A stretch of 6,303 nt of DNA from NCBI GenBank assembly GCA_023701075.1, contig JAMPXQ010000082.1, forward strand, positions 1 to 6,303. The letters are read 5' to 3'. The notes below the pieces were generated by a model. It was given only the letters and a program-made list of their open reading frames with translations, made no database searches and had not been told where the DNA came from. The position numbers were made by a program, and so were the translations under genes. Of this stretch, positions 1 through 6,024 are shown piece after piece (the first letter of the stretch is position 1; each line of letters starts with the position of its first letter). The DNA is from Candidatus Woesearchaeota archaeon (lineage in GTDB: Archaea; Nanobdellota; Nanobdellia; Woesearchaeales; GW2011-AR15).

Positions 1-261
1 CAGATAATTGAGAATGTGAGCTTCAATGGCGTCGATATGCCTGGGACATTCACATTCAACCTGAATAATAACATGAGCTCTGCTGCCGGCGTAGGCTATA
101 TCGAGATGCTGCCAAACGGAAACCATACTAATGTAGGAAAAGCGAAGATTGTTGCACATATGGATACGAATTTCTCGCAATATGACCTGGTCTTTGTCCT
201 GAACAGCTATGCTGATTTTGTAGCTGTCAACGTAAAGAATGTGAAGATAAAAAATGGATGA
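1..261 (+). CDS. C-terminal fragment of a beta-rich, possibly extracellular protein (5' end outside window)
   Basis: The frame is open from the first base to a TGA at 259-261, so this is the last 86 codons of a longer gene. A GTG at 16 could be read as a start, but codons before it are also open and no ribosome binding site is visible, so a partial gene is the better reading. The fragment alternates hydrophobic and polar residues, is rich in Asn, Gly, Val and Thr, and has no cysteine or membrane segment, which suggests a beta-sandwich domain. I do not recognise a family. Its stop overlaps the start of the ATPase gene by 8 bases, so it belongs to the same operon. Secreted beta-sandwich subunits are known in archaeal filaments (for example ArlF/ArlG of the archaellum), so a pilus-associated surface or periplasmic protein is a reasonable but unproven guess. 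Confidence 0.75.
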   Translation, partial: QIIENVSFNGVDMPGTFTFNLNNNMSSAAGVGYIEMLPNGNHTNVGKAKIVAHMDTNFSQYDLVFVLNSYADFVAVNVKNVKIKNG

Positions 262-1801
262 TGACACTATTTTCAAGCTGGAGCCGAACCTCAAGATAGC
301 TGAACTGCCAGACATAAAAGAGAAGACAAAGATTGATGTCAGGTATCCTCTCATGCCGCCTTATGCATATGCCCATATCCACTGGGACAAGGATAAGATG
401 GAGCTTCTCTATGAGATTGATGAACCTAAGCTCAGCGAATCTGAAAGCGAGATTCTCAGGCTGATAATGCTTGCCCTTGAGGAGATGATAAACATAAGCA
501 TCGTCAAGGTGGAAAAAGCTTCGCAGATCATCAAATACCTTGAAAAAAATGTGCAGAGCATATTAGTAGAACTAGGGACAAAGGTCTCGAAAGAGACTTA
601 CCTAAAACTAATGTATTATATCTTCCGGGATTCTGTCGGCCTGAATAGGATCGAACCGATGCTCAATGATTTCTATATCGAAGATATCGAATGCAACGGC
701 ATAGATTTCCCATTGTATATTGTGCATAGGAAATATGAGAACCTAAGGAGCAATGTGATCTTCAAATCAATGCCTGAGATAACTGATTTTGTCGAAAAGC
801 TTGCCCAGAAATGCGGACGTTATGTCTCTTATGCAAAACCGCTCCTGGACGGAACGCTACCTGACGGTTCTAGGGTCAACGCCACATATTCAGAAGATGT
901 CACGACAAGAGGACCGACATTCACCATCAGAAAGTTCACGCAGGAGCCATGGACACCTGTCCATCTCATAAGCTTTGGGACAAGCAGCGCAAAGGTGCTT
1001 GGATACCTCTGGCTTGCTATTGAACATAAGCTCAATTTCATGGTGGTAGGAGAGACTGCTTCCGGAAAGACGACTTTCCTCAATGCAATACTAAGCTTCA
1101 TACCTCCGGATGCAAGGATTGTCTCTATCGAGGATACCAGAGAACTAAATCTTAGCCATGACAACTGGATGCCTACTGTCACCAGAAGCGGATTTGGGAT
1201 ACCTAACCTTGCCGGAAAGGAATACGGTGAAATAACTCTTTTTGACCTGCTTAGAGAAAGCTTCAGACAGGCACCGGATTATGTGATCGTCGGAGAAATC
1301 AGAGGGAATGAGGCATTCGTGCTGTTCCAGGGAATGGCATCAGGCCACAGCTCATTTGGGACGTTCCACGCAGGAAGCGTCCAGACCTTGATCAGGAGAC
1401 TTGAGACACCGCCTATCAGCCTGTCCCCTTCGCTCATCGAATCACTTGACATAGTCTGCGTCATGGCACATATGAAAGAAGCGACAAGGAACATCAGAAG
1501 GCTGAAAGAAGTGATCGAGATACAGCAGGTCACTGACGAAGGCGCAAATTTCAACAAGCCATTTGAATGGGATCCTGTCTCAGACAAGGTCATCCAAAAA
1601 GAGAGCCTCTTTGTCCTAAGCAAGATAACAAAGACTACAGGCAAGCCTGAACAGGAACTCATAAGGGAAGTAGAACTTAGGGCAATGCTCCTCCAGACAT
1701 TGGCCAACAGGAACATACTAGATTTCAAGAAGATAAACGAGATAATAAAAGAATATTATCTTGACAAGAACAAGGTGCTCAAGGATTATATGGTGATTTG
1801 A
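254..1801 (+). CDS. Type II/IV secretion system ATPase (archaeal GspE/TadA/FlaI-VirB11 family)
   Basis: This is the cytoplasmic hexameric ATPase that powers assembly of a type IV-like filament. The 515 residues match the usual archaeal length. The N-terminal domain (about 25-230) has family landmarks: YPLMPPYAYAHI near 31, a DEPKLSESE segment near 56, and YIEDIECNGIDFPLYIVHR near 140. The RecA-like core follows: Walker A GETASGKTT at 266-274 (Lys272), Asp box IEDTRE at 292-297, Walker B VIVGEIRG at 344-351 with catalytic Glu348, and His box GHSSFGTFHAG at 364-374. All catalytic motifs are intact, so it should be active. The C-terminal part (about 415-515) is the helical tail typical of archaeal members. 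The ATG at 254 lies inside the end of the previous gene; no later start would keep the N-terminal domain whole. Membrane partners are the two T2SSF proteins downstream. Sequence alone does not say whether it serves an adhesive pilus, a Tad-like pilus or a secretion device; no archaellum-specific neighbours are visible. Confidence 0.96.
   Translation: MDDDTIFKLEPNLKIAELPDIKEKTKIDVRYPLMPPYAYAHIHWDKDKMELLYEIDEPKLSESESEILRLIMLALEEMINISIVKVEKASQIIKYLEKNVQSILVELGTKVSKETYLKLMYYIFRDSVGLNRIEPMLNDFYIEDIECNGIDFPLYIVHRKYENLRSNVIFKSMPEITDFVEKLAQKCGRYVSYAKPLLDGTLPDGSRVNATYSEDVTTRGPTFTIRKFTQEPWTPVHLISFGTSSAKVLGYLWLAIEHKLNFMVVGETASGKTTFLNAILSFIPPDARIVSIEDTRELNLSHDNWMPTVTRSGFGIPNLAGKEYGEITLFDLLRESFRQAPDYVIVGEIRGNEAFVLFQGMASGHSSFGTFHAGSVQTLIRRLETPPISLSPSLIESLDIVCVMAHMKEATRNIRRLKEVIEIQQVTDEGANFNKPFEWDPVSDKVIQKESLFVLSKITKTTGKPEQELIREVELRAMLLQTLANRNILDFKKINEIIKEYYLDKNKVLKDYMVI
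1792..1797 (+). promoter_or_regulatory. Shine-Dalgarno-like site for the 57-residue gene
   Basis: GGTGAT lies three bases before the ATG at 1801. It can pair with the ATCACC stretch near the 3' end of archaeal 16S rRNA. The site sits inside the last codons of the ATPase gene. It supports the small downstream frame as a translated gene, although the short spacer makes it less than ideal. Confidence 0.5.
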
Positions 1802-1974
1802 TGCAGATGCTAAGCGAGAATCTTGACAAGCTGGAAGTCCTAAGCGAGATATACGAGGATATGAAAAGGGCATATGGGAGCAAGGAAGAGCGAGATATCG
1901 CAAAGCTCAAGATGCAGCTTGTCAAAAAAGAAATGCTTCTCTTGACACACATGATAACTAAAGAGCTACAATGA
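1801..1974 (+). CDS. Small helical protein (57 aa) of unknown function inside the pilus operon
   Basis: This short frame fills the gap between the ATPase and the first T2SSF gene exactly. Its ATG shares one base with the ATPase stop (TGATG), and its TGA overlaps the next start as ATGA. A GGTGAT site stands before it. Without it there would be a 169-base hole in an otherwise overlapping operon. The product starts MQMLSENLDKLEVLSEIYED and is rich in Leu, Lys, Glu and Met, with no proline. It should form two amphipathic helices (about 3-24 and 28-56) separated by Gly26-Ser27, that is, a helical hairpin or short coiled coil. It has no signal peptide or membrane segment, so it is probably cytoplasmic. 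I recognise no family. Its position suggests an accessory subunit or adaptor between the ATPase and the membrane platform, whose own N-terminus is also helical. Confidence 0.8.
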   Translation: MQMLSENLDKLEVLSEIYEDMKRAYGSKEERDIAKLKMQLVKKEMLLLTHMITKELQ

Positions 1975-3644
1975 TAAAGAAACAGATACGAGAGATGCAA
2001 TCTGTCATTGCAGAACTGCAGAATGCACACACAAACATAAACGAGGTTCTAAACGAGCTAAAGATAATAGAAGGGAAGTATCTTAGGAAAGAGATAACTT
2101 TCCCAGAATATGCCCAGTATGTCAAGAAAATACTTGCAGGCAGGACAAAGGAAGAGGCCATATATGCATACAACAACTATGAACGCGCGCTGAAAAACAA
2201 GCTCCTAAAGATAAATTCTGAGATATTCAAGATAATATATGAAGACAAGAGCGAAGATTCCCTAAGCTTTAGCCCTACTAAGAAAAAAAGCGCCATCAGC
2301 CTTCCTGGCATGTCTGAACTGGAGATAGGAGACGTCGTCATCTCCAATGCCGTAGAGACAAAGAAAGAAGAGAAGATACTTGAGAAGATTGAGAAAATAG
2401 AGAAAATAAATATCGAGGTCCCTCATCCTAACAAGATACCTTCTGCTCCTGCACCGATTGCTCTCAGCCCTCTGAAAAGACTGGCTTATGCAGTGACTGC
2501 GCAGAAAAAACCTTGGACAGACAAAGAGAATGTGTTTCTTGGAGGATTCCTAAGCAAAGAATTCTTCGATTATGTATTCCATGGAAAAGAAAGCGGGATA
2601 TTCGGGACAACAAAGATATTGCCATCCATCCTCTCATACAATGAAAAGGAAGGCGACCTGAAGATTGAGAGGACTGATGTACTTGACCCATATCTCCTCG
2701 AGAAACAGATAAAAGAGATCAAGAACCTTATCTCTAAGAAAAAGCCGGAAGTGTACAAGGCAAGCACTCTTGGATACATGGCCAATATAACTGTAAGGAA
2801 GATAAGCATTTATTTCATAGAGAGATACCCTGAATATTTCAAGAAGGTCTATAGGTCTGTCAGGTTTGCGAACATGAAGATACTCGCCAACACCTACATC
2901 AATATAGTCTTTTTTGTGACCCTTGTCAGCATGCTTGTATCTTTCCCTATAGCCATGGTGTTTTTTGCCATGCAAGGCAACCTGCTGTTCATGGCCCTAT
3001 TCAAGACAATCATGACAAGCCTTACGATAACAATGTCTGTGTTTGGAATAGGCATGTATCTGCCTAATATGACTGCATCCACAAGAAAGAGATCGATAAA
3101 TACAAACCTCCCTTTTGCCATAGACCATATGTCTTCAGTCATATCTGCAGGGGTCAACCCTGCAACAATGTTCAAGCTCATCTCCACATCAAAAGAATAC
3201 GGTGAAGTCTCTACTGAACTTGAGAAAGTAGTGAGCTATATAGAATTCTTCGGCTATGACATAATAACTGCACTCAAGGCAATCGCCTTGACAACGCCAA
3301 GCGAGGCATTCAAGGAATTTGTAGACGGATTCGTGTCGACTATCGAGACCGGAGGAGACTTAAAGGAATTCCTGGCCCAGAAGAGTTCTGAAGCTCTCCT
3401 AAATTACAGGCTTGAGAGGCAGAAATATGTCGAATCGCTCGGCACTTATTCAGACATATACACCGGAGTGCTCATTGCAGCCCCGCTGTTTTTCGTGACC
3501 GCATTATCATTAGTATCGGTCATCGGCGGAAACATAGGTGGAATGAGCGTAAGCTCAATCCTGAATATAGGGACATATGTAGCAATACCTATGCTAAATA
3601 TGCTGTTCCTTGTATTCTTGGAACTTAATCAGCCAGAAATATGA
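1971..3644 (+). CDS. T2SSF-domain membrane platform protein (TadC/FlaJ-like) with long cytoplasmic N-terminal extension
   Basis: This is an inner platform protein of the filament machine, expected to bind the ATPase and guide pilin insertion. Residues 1-92 are predicted helical. Residues 93-185 are a low-complexity linker containing the coil EKIEKIEKI (138-146) and a Pro-rich patch (151-167). Residues 186-303 are a soluble, membrane-proximal part. Membrane segments lie at about 311-334 and 338-362. A cytoplasmic T2SSF helical bundle spans about 372-490, with SAGVNPATMF (392-401) and the signature GGDLKEFL (461-468). Two further membrane segments lie at about 499-519 and 532-552. At 557 residues it equals FlaJ in length but has one T2SSF domain instead of two; the N-terminal half lacks membrane segments. 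The ATG at 1971 forms ATGA with the preceding stop, and the same overlap recurs at its own end, which supports translational coupling. The family call is firm, whereas the role of the N-terminal half is unknown. Confidence 0.9.
   Translation: MIKKQIREMQSVIAELQNAHTNINEVLNELKIIEGKYLRKEITFPEYAQYVKKILAGRTKEEAIYAYNNYERALKNKLLKINSEIFKIIYEDKSEDSLSFSPTKKKSAISLPGMSELEIGDVVISNAVETKKEEKILEKIEKIEKINIEVPHPNKIPSAPAPIALSPLKRLAYAVTAQKKPWTDKENVFLGGFLSKEFFDYVFHGKESGIFGTTKILPSILSYNEKEGDLKIERTDVLDPYLLEKQIKEIKNLISKKKPEVYKASTLGYMANITVRKISIYFIERYPEYFKKVYRSVRFANMKILANTYINIVFFVTLVSMLVSFPIAMVFFAMQGNLLFMALFKTIMTSLTITMSVFGIGMYLPNMTASTRKRSINTNLPFAIDHMSSVISAGVNPATMFKLISTSKEYGEVSTELEKVVSYIEFFGYDIITALKAIALTTPSEAFKEFVDGFVSTIETGGDLKEFLAQKSSEALLNYRLERQKYVESLGTYSDIYTGVLIAAPLFFVTALSLVSVIGGNIGGMSVSSILNIGTYVAIPMLNMLFLVFLELNQPEI
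2382..2408 (+). repeat. Three tandem 9-base units encoding Glu-Lys-Ile
   Basis: Three in-frame units (GAGAAGATT, GAGAAAATA, GAGAAAATA) encode EKIEKIEKI at residues 138-146 of the platform protein. The last two units are identical. They lie in a charged, probably flexible or coiled-coil linker, where in-frame gain or loss of a unit would do little harm. Confidence 0.8.
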
Positions 3645-4549
3645 AATTCAAGAGCAAATACCTAATAGGAATCGCAATAGGAGCGCTGATATTCCTTGTA
3701 GATGTATCTGTATACTTAAAGACAAAGATGTTTGTCCCCCTAATAATAGTAGCTCTGACTGCCGGATGGATACAGTTCCTGCTGGATTTCTTTGCTGAGA
3801 ACCAGAAGCAGAAAGAGATCGAATCAAGGTTCCTTGACCTGGTGAGGAACCTATCAGGAGCCATCAAATCAGGCATGCCCGTATCCAGAGCTATCATACA
3901 TGTATCACGGATAGATTATGGCGCCTTGACACCATATACAATGAAACTTGGAAACCAAGTCGAATGGGCAATACCTGTACATAAAGCGCTGCTCTTCTTC
4001 TCAAACTCTACAAACAATGATATCATAAAGAGGACTATAGCGACTGTCATTGAGGCTGAACAGTCCGGCGGAAACATGGAGGATGTGCTCAGCTCAATAA
4101 CCAACTCACTCATCGAGATCAAGAAGATAAAGGAACAGAGGAGAGCCAGCATCCATTCACAGATCATGCAGAGCTATGTCATCTATTTCATCTTCATAGG
4201 CGTCATGATCGTCGTCCAGAACATGCTTGTGCCTTATCTCATAGGCGATGGGCAAAAAAGCCTCTTCTCAGGGATAAGCGGTGGAACTGTCAGCGGAAAA
4301 AGCAATTCAGGCGGCGGCCTTGTCATGTCTGTAGATATCAAATTCGATTCTCTCAGGAGCTTTGTCATATCTCTTACCCGATGGTTCTCAAGCATGCGAG
4401 GCGTGTTCTTGATGCTCTCACTCATCCAAGGATTATTTGCAGGAGTGATAATAGGGAAGATGGCTGAAGGAGACATCATATCCGGACTCAAGCATTCTGT
4501 CATCCTCATGACAATCTCATTCTTTGTCATGACATTATTCAAAGTCTAA
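3641..4549 (+). CDS. Second T2SSF-domain membrane platform protein (TadB/TadC-like)
   Basis: This 302-residue membrane protein is the partner of the preceding T2SSF protein; two separate single-domain platform proteins recall the TadB/TadC pair. Membrane segments are seen at about 7-25, 30-52, 177-201, 254-274 and 283-301. Between the second and third lies the cytoplasmic T2SSF bundle (about 60-175), with KSGMPVSRAI at 76-85 and EAEQSGGNMEDVL at 138-150, the second being the family's Gly-Gly signature. A Gly/Ser-rich stretch (211-227) sits in the loop after the third membrane segment and is probably exposed outside or flexible. The start overlaps the previous stop as ATGA, and no strong ribosome binding site is seen, so translation probably depends on the upstream gene. 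It is the last gene of the operon. Which of the two T2SSF proteins corresponds to TadB and which to TadC cannot be decided here. Confidence 0.9.
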   Translation: MKFKSKYLIGIAIGALIFLVDVSVYLKTKMFVPLIIVALTAGWIQFLLDFFAENQKQKEIESRFLDLVRNLSGAIKSGMPVSRAIIHVSRIDYGALTPYTMKLGNQVEWAIPVHKALLFFSNSTNNDIIKRTIATVIEAEQSGGNMEDVLSSITNSLIEIKKIKEQRRASIHSQIMQSYVIYFIFIGVMIVVQNMLVPYLIGDGQKSLFSGISGGTVSGKSNSGGGLVMSVDIKFDSLRSFVISLTRWFSSMRGVFLMLSLIQGLFAGVIIGKMAEGDIISGLKHSVILMTISFFVMTLFKV

Positions 4550-4602
4550 AGATTAATGAAACTGCTGAAAACTGCTATCCCTTCTGATGATGCTATAATT
4601 CA

Positions 4603-4608
4603 TTTTTT
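4603..4608 (+). terminator. Candidate T-run terminator of the pilus operon
   Basis: Six T residues in a row lie 54 bases after the operon's last stop. Archaeal RNA polymerase commonly terminates at T-rich tracts without a hairpin, and the next gene points the opposite way. No stable stem-loop is seen before it, so the call rests on the T-run and its position. Confidence 0.45.
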
Positions 4609-4700
4609 ATGAGAACTATAATGATTAATCTTGTGCAACAGCAACCGAATCGTCACTCAATATACCAGAGATATAAATAAGCATCAGGCAAAAAGGATAG

Positions 4701-4707
4701 AAAAAAA
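4701..4707 (-). terminator. Candidate T-run terminator of sepF
   Basis: Read on the minus strand, there is a run of seven T residues about 30 bases after the sepF stop, followed by a run of five at 4694-4690. This fits the T-tract termination usual in archaea and the convergent layout. Confidence 0.5.
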
Positions 4708-4738
4708 TGATAGGAAAATCAAAAGATATGAAGAACAA

Positions 4739-5143
4739 TCATTCTTCTGAATCTGCAGTTGTCACTTCTTTTGATTTGTGAATCTCTGCAAATGCAGGTG
4801 TCACAACGATATAATCGTCACCGACACCGGCTATGTCTCCGCCGACTGCCTCTACTGTCTTCTTAAGCTTATTGACTGCTCTTTTTAGCTCAATCATATC
4901 TTTCTCTTTAAGAGGCCTGATATTCAGCAGGCATATTGTCTGACCTTCTCTCATTACGTCAAGAAGGGTCTTTAGGTCTGAGAAGTCCTGAAGTATGAAT
5001 GTCCTGACAATCACCTTGGACTGTTTTGCCTTCTTCTCTGAAGTATCAAGTTCGACGTACTCGTCTTCAAATTCCTGCTCGTCTTCCTCGTCAAATCCCC
5101 AGCTTTTTACTTTATTTTTTATCGAAGCGAAAAAACCACTCAT
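4739..5143 (-). CDS. sepF: Cell division protein SepF (archaeal type)
   Basis: SepF tethers FtsZ filaments to the cytoplasmic membrane at the division site; in archaea that use FtsZ it replaces FtsA as the anchor. The 134-residue product begins MSGFFASIKNKVKSW, an amphipathic helix suited to membrane binding. An acidic, flexible linker follows (about 18-35). The SepF core spans about 43-122, starting KVIVRTFILQDFSDLKTLLD and containing the conserved NIRPLKEKDMIELKRAVNKL (74-93) and GGDIAGVGDDYIVVTP (101-116). The short C-terminal tail is polar and acidic. Domain order and length are normal for archaeal SepF. The start is fixed by the membrane helix and by GGAGGG six bases upstream. The gene is a single unit, convergent with the pilus operon and divergent from the next gene, so any link to pilus function is only by proximity. 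Confidence 0.95.
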   Translation of the reverse strand: MSGFFASIKNKVKSWGFDEEDEQEFEDEYVELDTSEKKAKQSKVIVRTFILQDFSDLKTLLDVMREGQTICLLNIRPLKEKDMIELKRAVNKLKKTVEAVGGDIAGVGDDYIVVTPAFAEIHKSKEVTTADSEE

Positions 5144-5149
5144 GGTAAA

Positions 5150-5155
5150 CCCTCC
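5150..5155 (-). promoter_or_regulatory. Strong Shine-Dalgarno site of sepF
   Basis: On the minus strand GGAGGG stands six bases before the ATG at 5143. This is the strongest ribosome binding site in the window and fixes the sepF start. It also means the sepF mRNA carries a leader. Confidence 0.85.
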
Positions 5156-5188
5156 ACATGAAACTTAATGATTCTAAATATTATGCGG

Positions 5189-5200
5189 TTTTTAAAGTTA
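5189..5200 (-). promoter_or_regulatory. Candidate TATA box of sepF
   Basis: The minus strand reads TAACTTTAAAAA. Centred near 5194, it would place the transcription start about 26 bases downstream, near 5168, giving a leader of roughly 25 bases that includes the ribosome binding site. The match to the archaeal TATA consensus is only fair, but the spacing is good. Confidence 0.4.
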
Positions 5201-5302
5201 TCTATTCTTATTGTCATAGCACTATTGCCTAAACATAATCACCTTAACAGACTAAACGAATAATTCGCATCCAGAAAGATCTAAATTAATAAGCCATAAA
5301 TA

Positions 5303-5318
5303 ATCACTTTAAAGTGAT
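5303..5318. promoter_or_regulatory. 16-bp perfect palindrome, candidate operator
   Basis: ATCACTTTAAAGTGAT is its own reverse complement over all 16 bases. It ends four bases before the TATA box of the gene at 5353, where the TFB recognition element lies. A dimeric regulator bound here could block or help the transcription machinery. The flanks are also partly symmetric. The regulator is unknown and none is encoded in the window. Confidence 0.55.
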
Positions 5319-5322
5319 AATA

Positions 5323-5332
5323 TTTATATATA
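5323..5332 (+). promoter_or_regulatory. TATA box of the gene at 5353
   Basis: TTTATATATA fits the archaeal TATA consensus well. Its centre lies about 26 bases before the ATG at 5353, so transcription should start at or next to the start codon and give a leaderless mRNA. In agreement, no Shine-Dalgarno site precedes this ATG. Confidence 0.7.
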
Positions 5333-5352
5333 GCTGACTTGCCTCAGATAAA

Positions 5353-5880
5353 ATGCCTTACAGATCAAACAGACCTACTGCTTTTGAGATGATATCCTCA
5401 GATATAAGCAGCCTGATTGCCACTACAAGCCTTGATATGCATGTCATAGTTCATCAGAACCAAGCTGCTAAAGGATTAATCGAACAGGATTTCCTGACAA
5501 GGCATGGAAGAGACTTCTTTTTTGTTGCAACTGCATACTACCTGACCGAGGCAACGATTACTGGGATAAATGAATATACCGGCAATCATCTGACGCATAA
5601 CCAGATATCCAAGATGGCGGCAAAAACTGTGTTTGGGATGTTCCTCATATATGAAACATACCAAGCTGCAGCGTATCATCTGCCAAGCTTCAGACCAATA
5701 TTTGAATTTATAGGTTTAGGGAAGCCAAACAGCTTTGATCCTGTTGATGTGATATGCTATGCTGCAACCGCAATACTGGCTCCTTTCATCTCAAGAGGCA
5801 TTGCAAAAGGTATAGGTTATGCATGGGATGCATTTGAGCGCAGATATTTCCAAGATGACATCCAGGACAAAATTTATTAA
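5353..5880 (+). CDS. Uncharacterised membrane protein, about three transmembrane segments (175 aa)
   Basis: I do not recognise a characterised family. The product has a polar, soluble N-terminus of about 52 residues. Three hydrophobic stretches follow: about 54-72 (FFFVATAYYLTEATITGI), 89-108 (containing GMFLIYETYQAAAY) and 130-154 (containing VDVICYAATAILAPFI). The C-terminus is charged and aromatic. The order 'hydrophobic helix, short loop with FDPVD, hydrophobic helix' loosely resembles small VanZ-like or DUF2809-like membrane proteins, which carry a DxxD/N motif before their last helix, but the match is too weak to name it. There are many Tyr and Phe residues and only one Cys (135). The ATG at 5353 is chosen because it sits about 26 bases after a TATA box, giving a leaderless start, and no in-frame start lies earlier in that span. 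The 16-bp palindrome before the TATA box suggests regulated expression. It is divergent from sepF. Confidence 0.8.
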   Translation: MPYRSNRPTAFEMISSDISSLIATTSLDMHVIVHQNQAAKGLIEQDFLTRHGRDFFFVATAYYLTEATITGINEYTGNHLTHNQISKMAAKTVFGMFLIYETYQAAAYHLPSFRPIFEFIGLGKPNSFDPVDVICYAATAILAPFISRGIAKGIGYAWDAFERRYFQDDIQDKIY

Positions 5881-6024
5881 AATACACCTATTTGACAATA
5901 TGTTGCTTCCAGTGAGAAAGCTCTAACGCGCTAAAATGAGGTATCATCCGACATATCCCTTCTTTCCAGGATGCTTGATCTTCAGTGAGAGGACCTCAGA
6001 CTAGCCGCCATAAGACCCATCAAG
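5881..6024. other. Intergenic stretch without a convincing gene
   Basis: These 144 bases separate two plus-strand genes. An AT-rich TTTATTAAAATAC at 5874-5886 could serve as a weak TATA element, though it overlaps the previous stop. A 22-codon frame (5936-6004) has no ribosome binding site. There is no long T-run that would end transcription, so read-through from the upstream gene is possible. No tRNA, repeat array or strong hairpin is seen. Confidence 0.5.

Noticed and set aside
829..1728. Minus-strand open frames of 117 and 149 codons opposite the ATPase gene
   Set aside because: They lie fully antisense to a gene with all catalytic motifs intact, and their Ser/Leu-rich composition is what reverse reading of a coding strand gives. 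No start signals are seen.
2464..3187. Several minus-strand frames opposite the first T2SSF gene
   Set aside because: They overlap one another and the real gene, have no ribosome sites, and show no recognisable domains.
3610..3798. 62-codon plus-strand frame spanning the junction of the two T2SSF genes
   Set aside because: It lies in another frame inside two well-supported coding regions and encodes a composition unlike a real protein.
4557..4577. Short direct repeat GAAACTGCT / GAAAACTGCT just after the pilus operon
   Set aside because: There are only two imperfect copies of about ten bases, with no spacer pattern or symmetry.
4582..4630. TGATGA resembling a box C of a C/D guide RNA in the convergent gap
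   Set aside because: No CTGA box D stands at a suitable distance and there is no closing stem, so the match is likely chance.
4707..4781. 24-codon plus-strand frame overlapping the 3' end of sepF
   Set aside because: It is short, lacks a ribosome site, and much of it is antisense to sepF. The upstream TATA-like element is noted separately, but the peptide itself is not supported.
5984..6004. GAGG-A-CCTC inverted repeat that might form a hairpin
   Set aside because: The loop would be a single base, which cannot fold, and no T-run follows.
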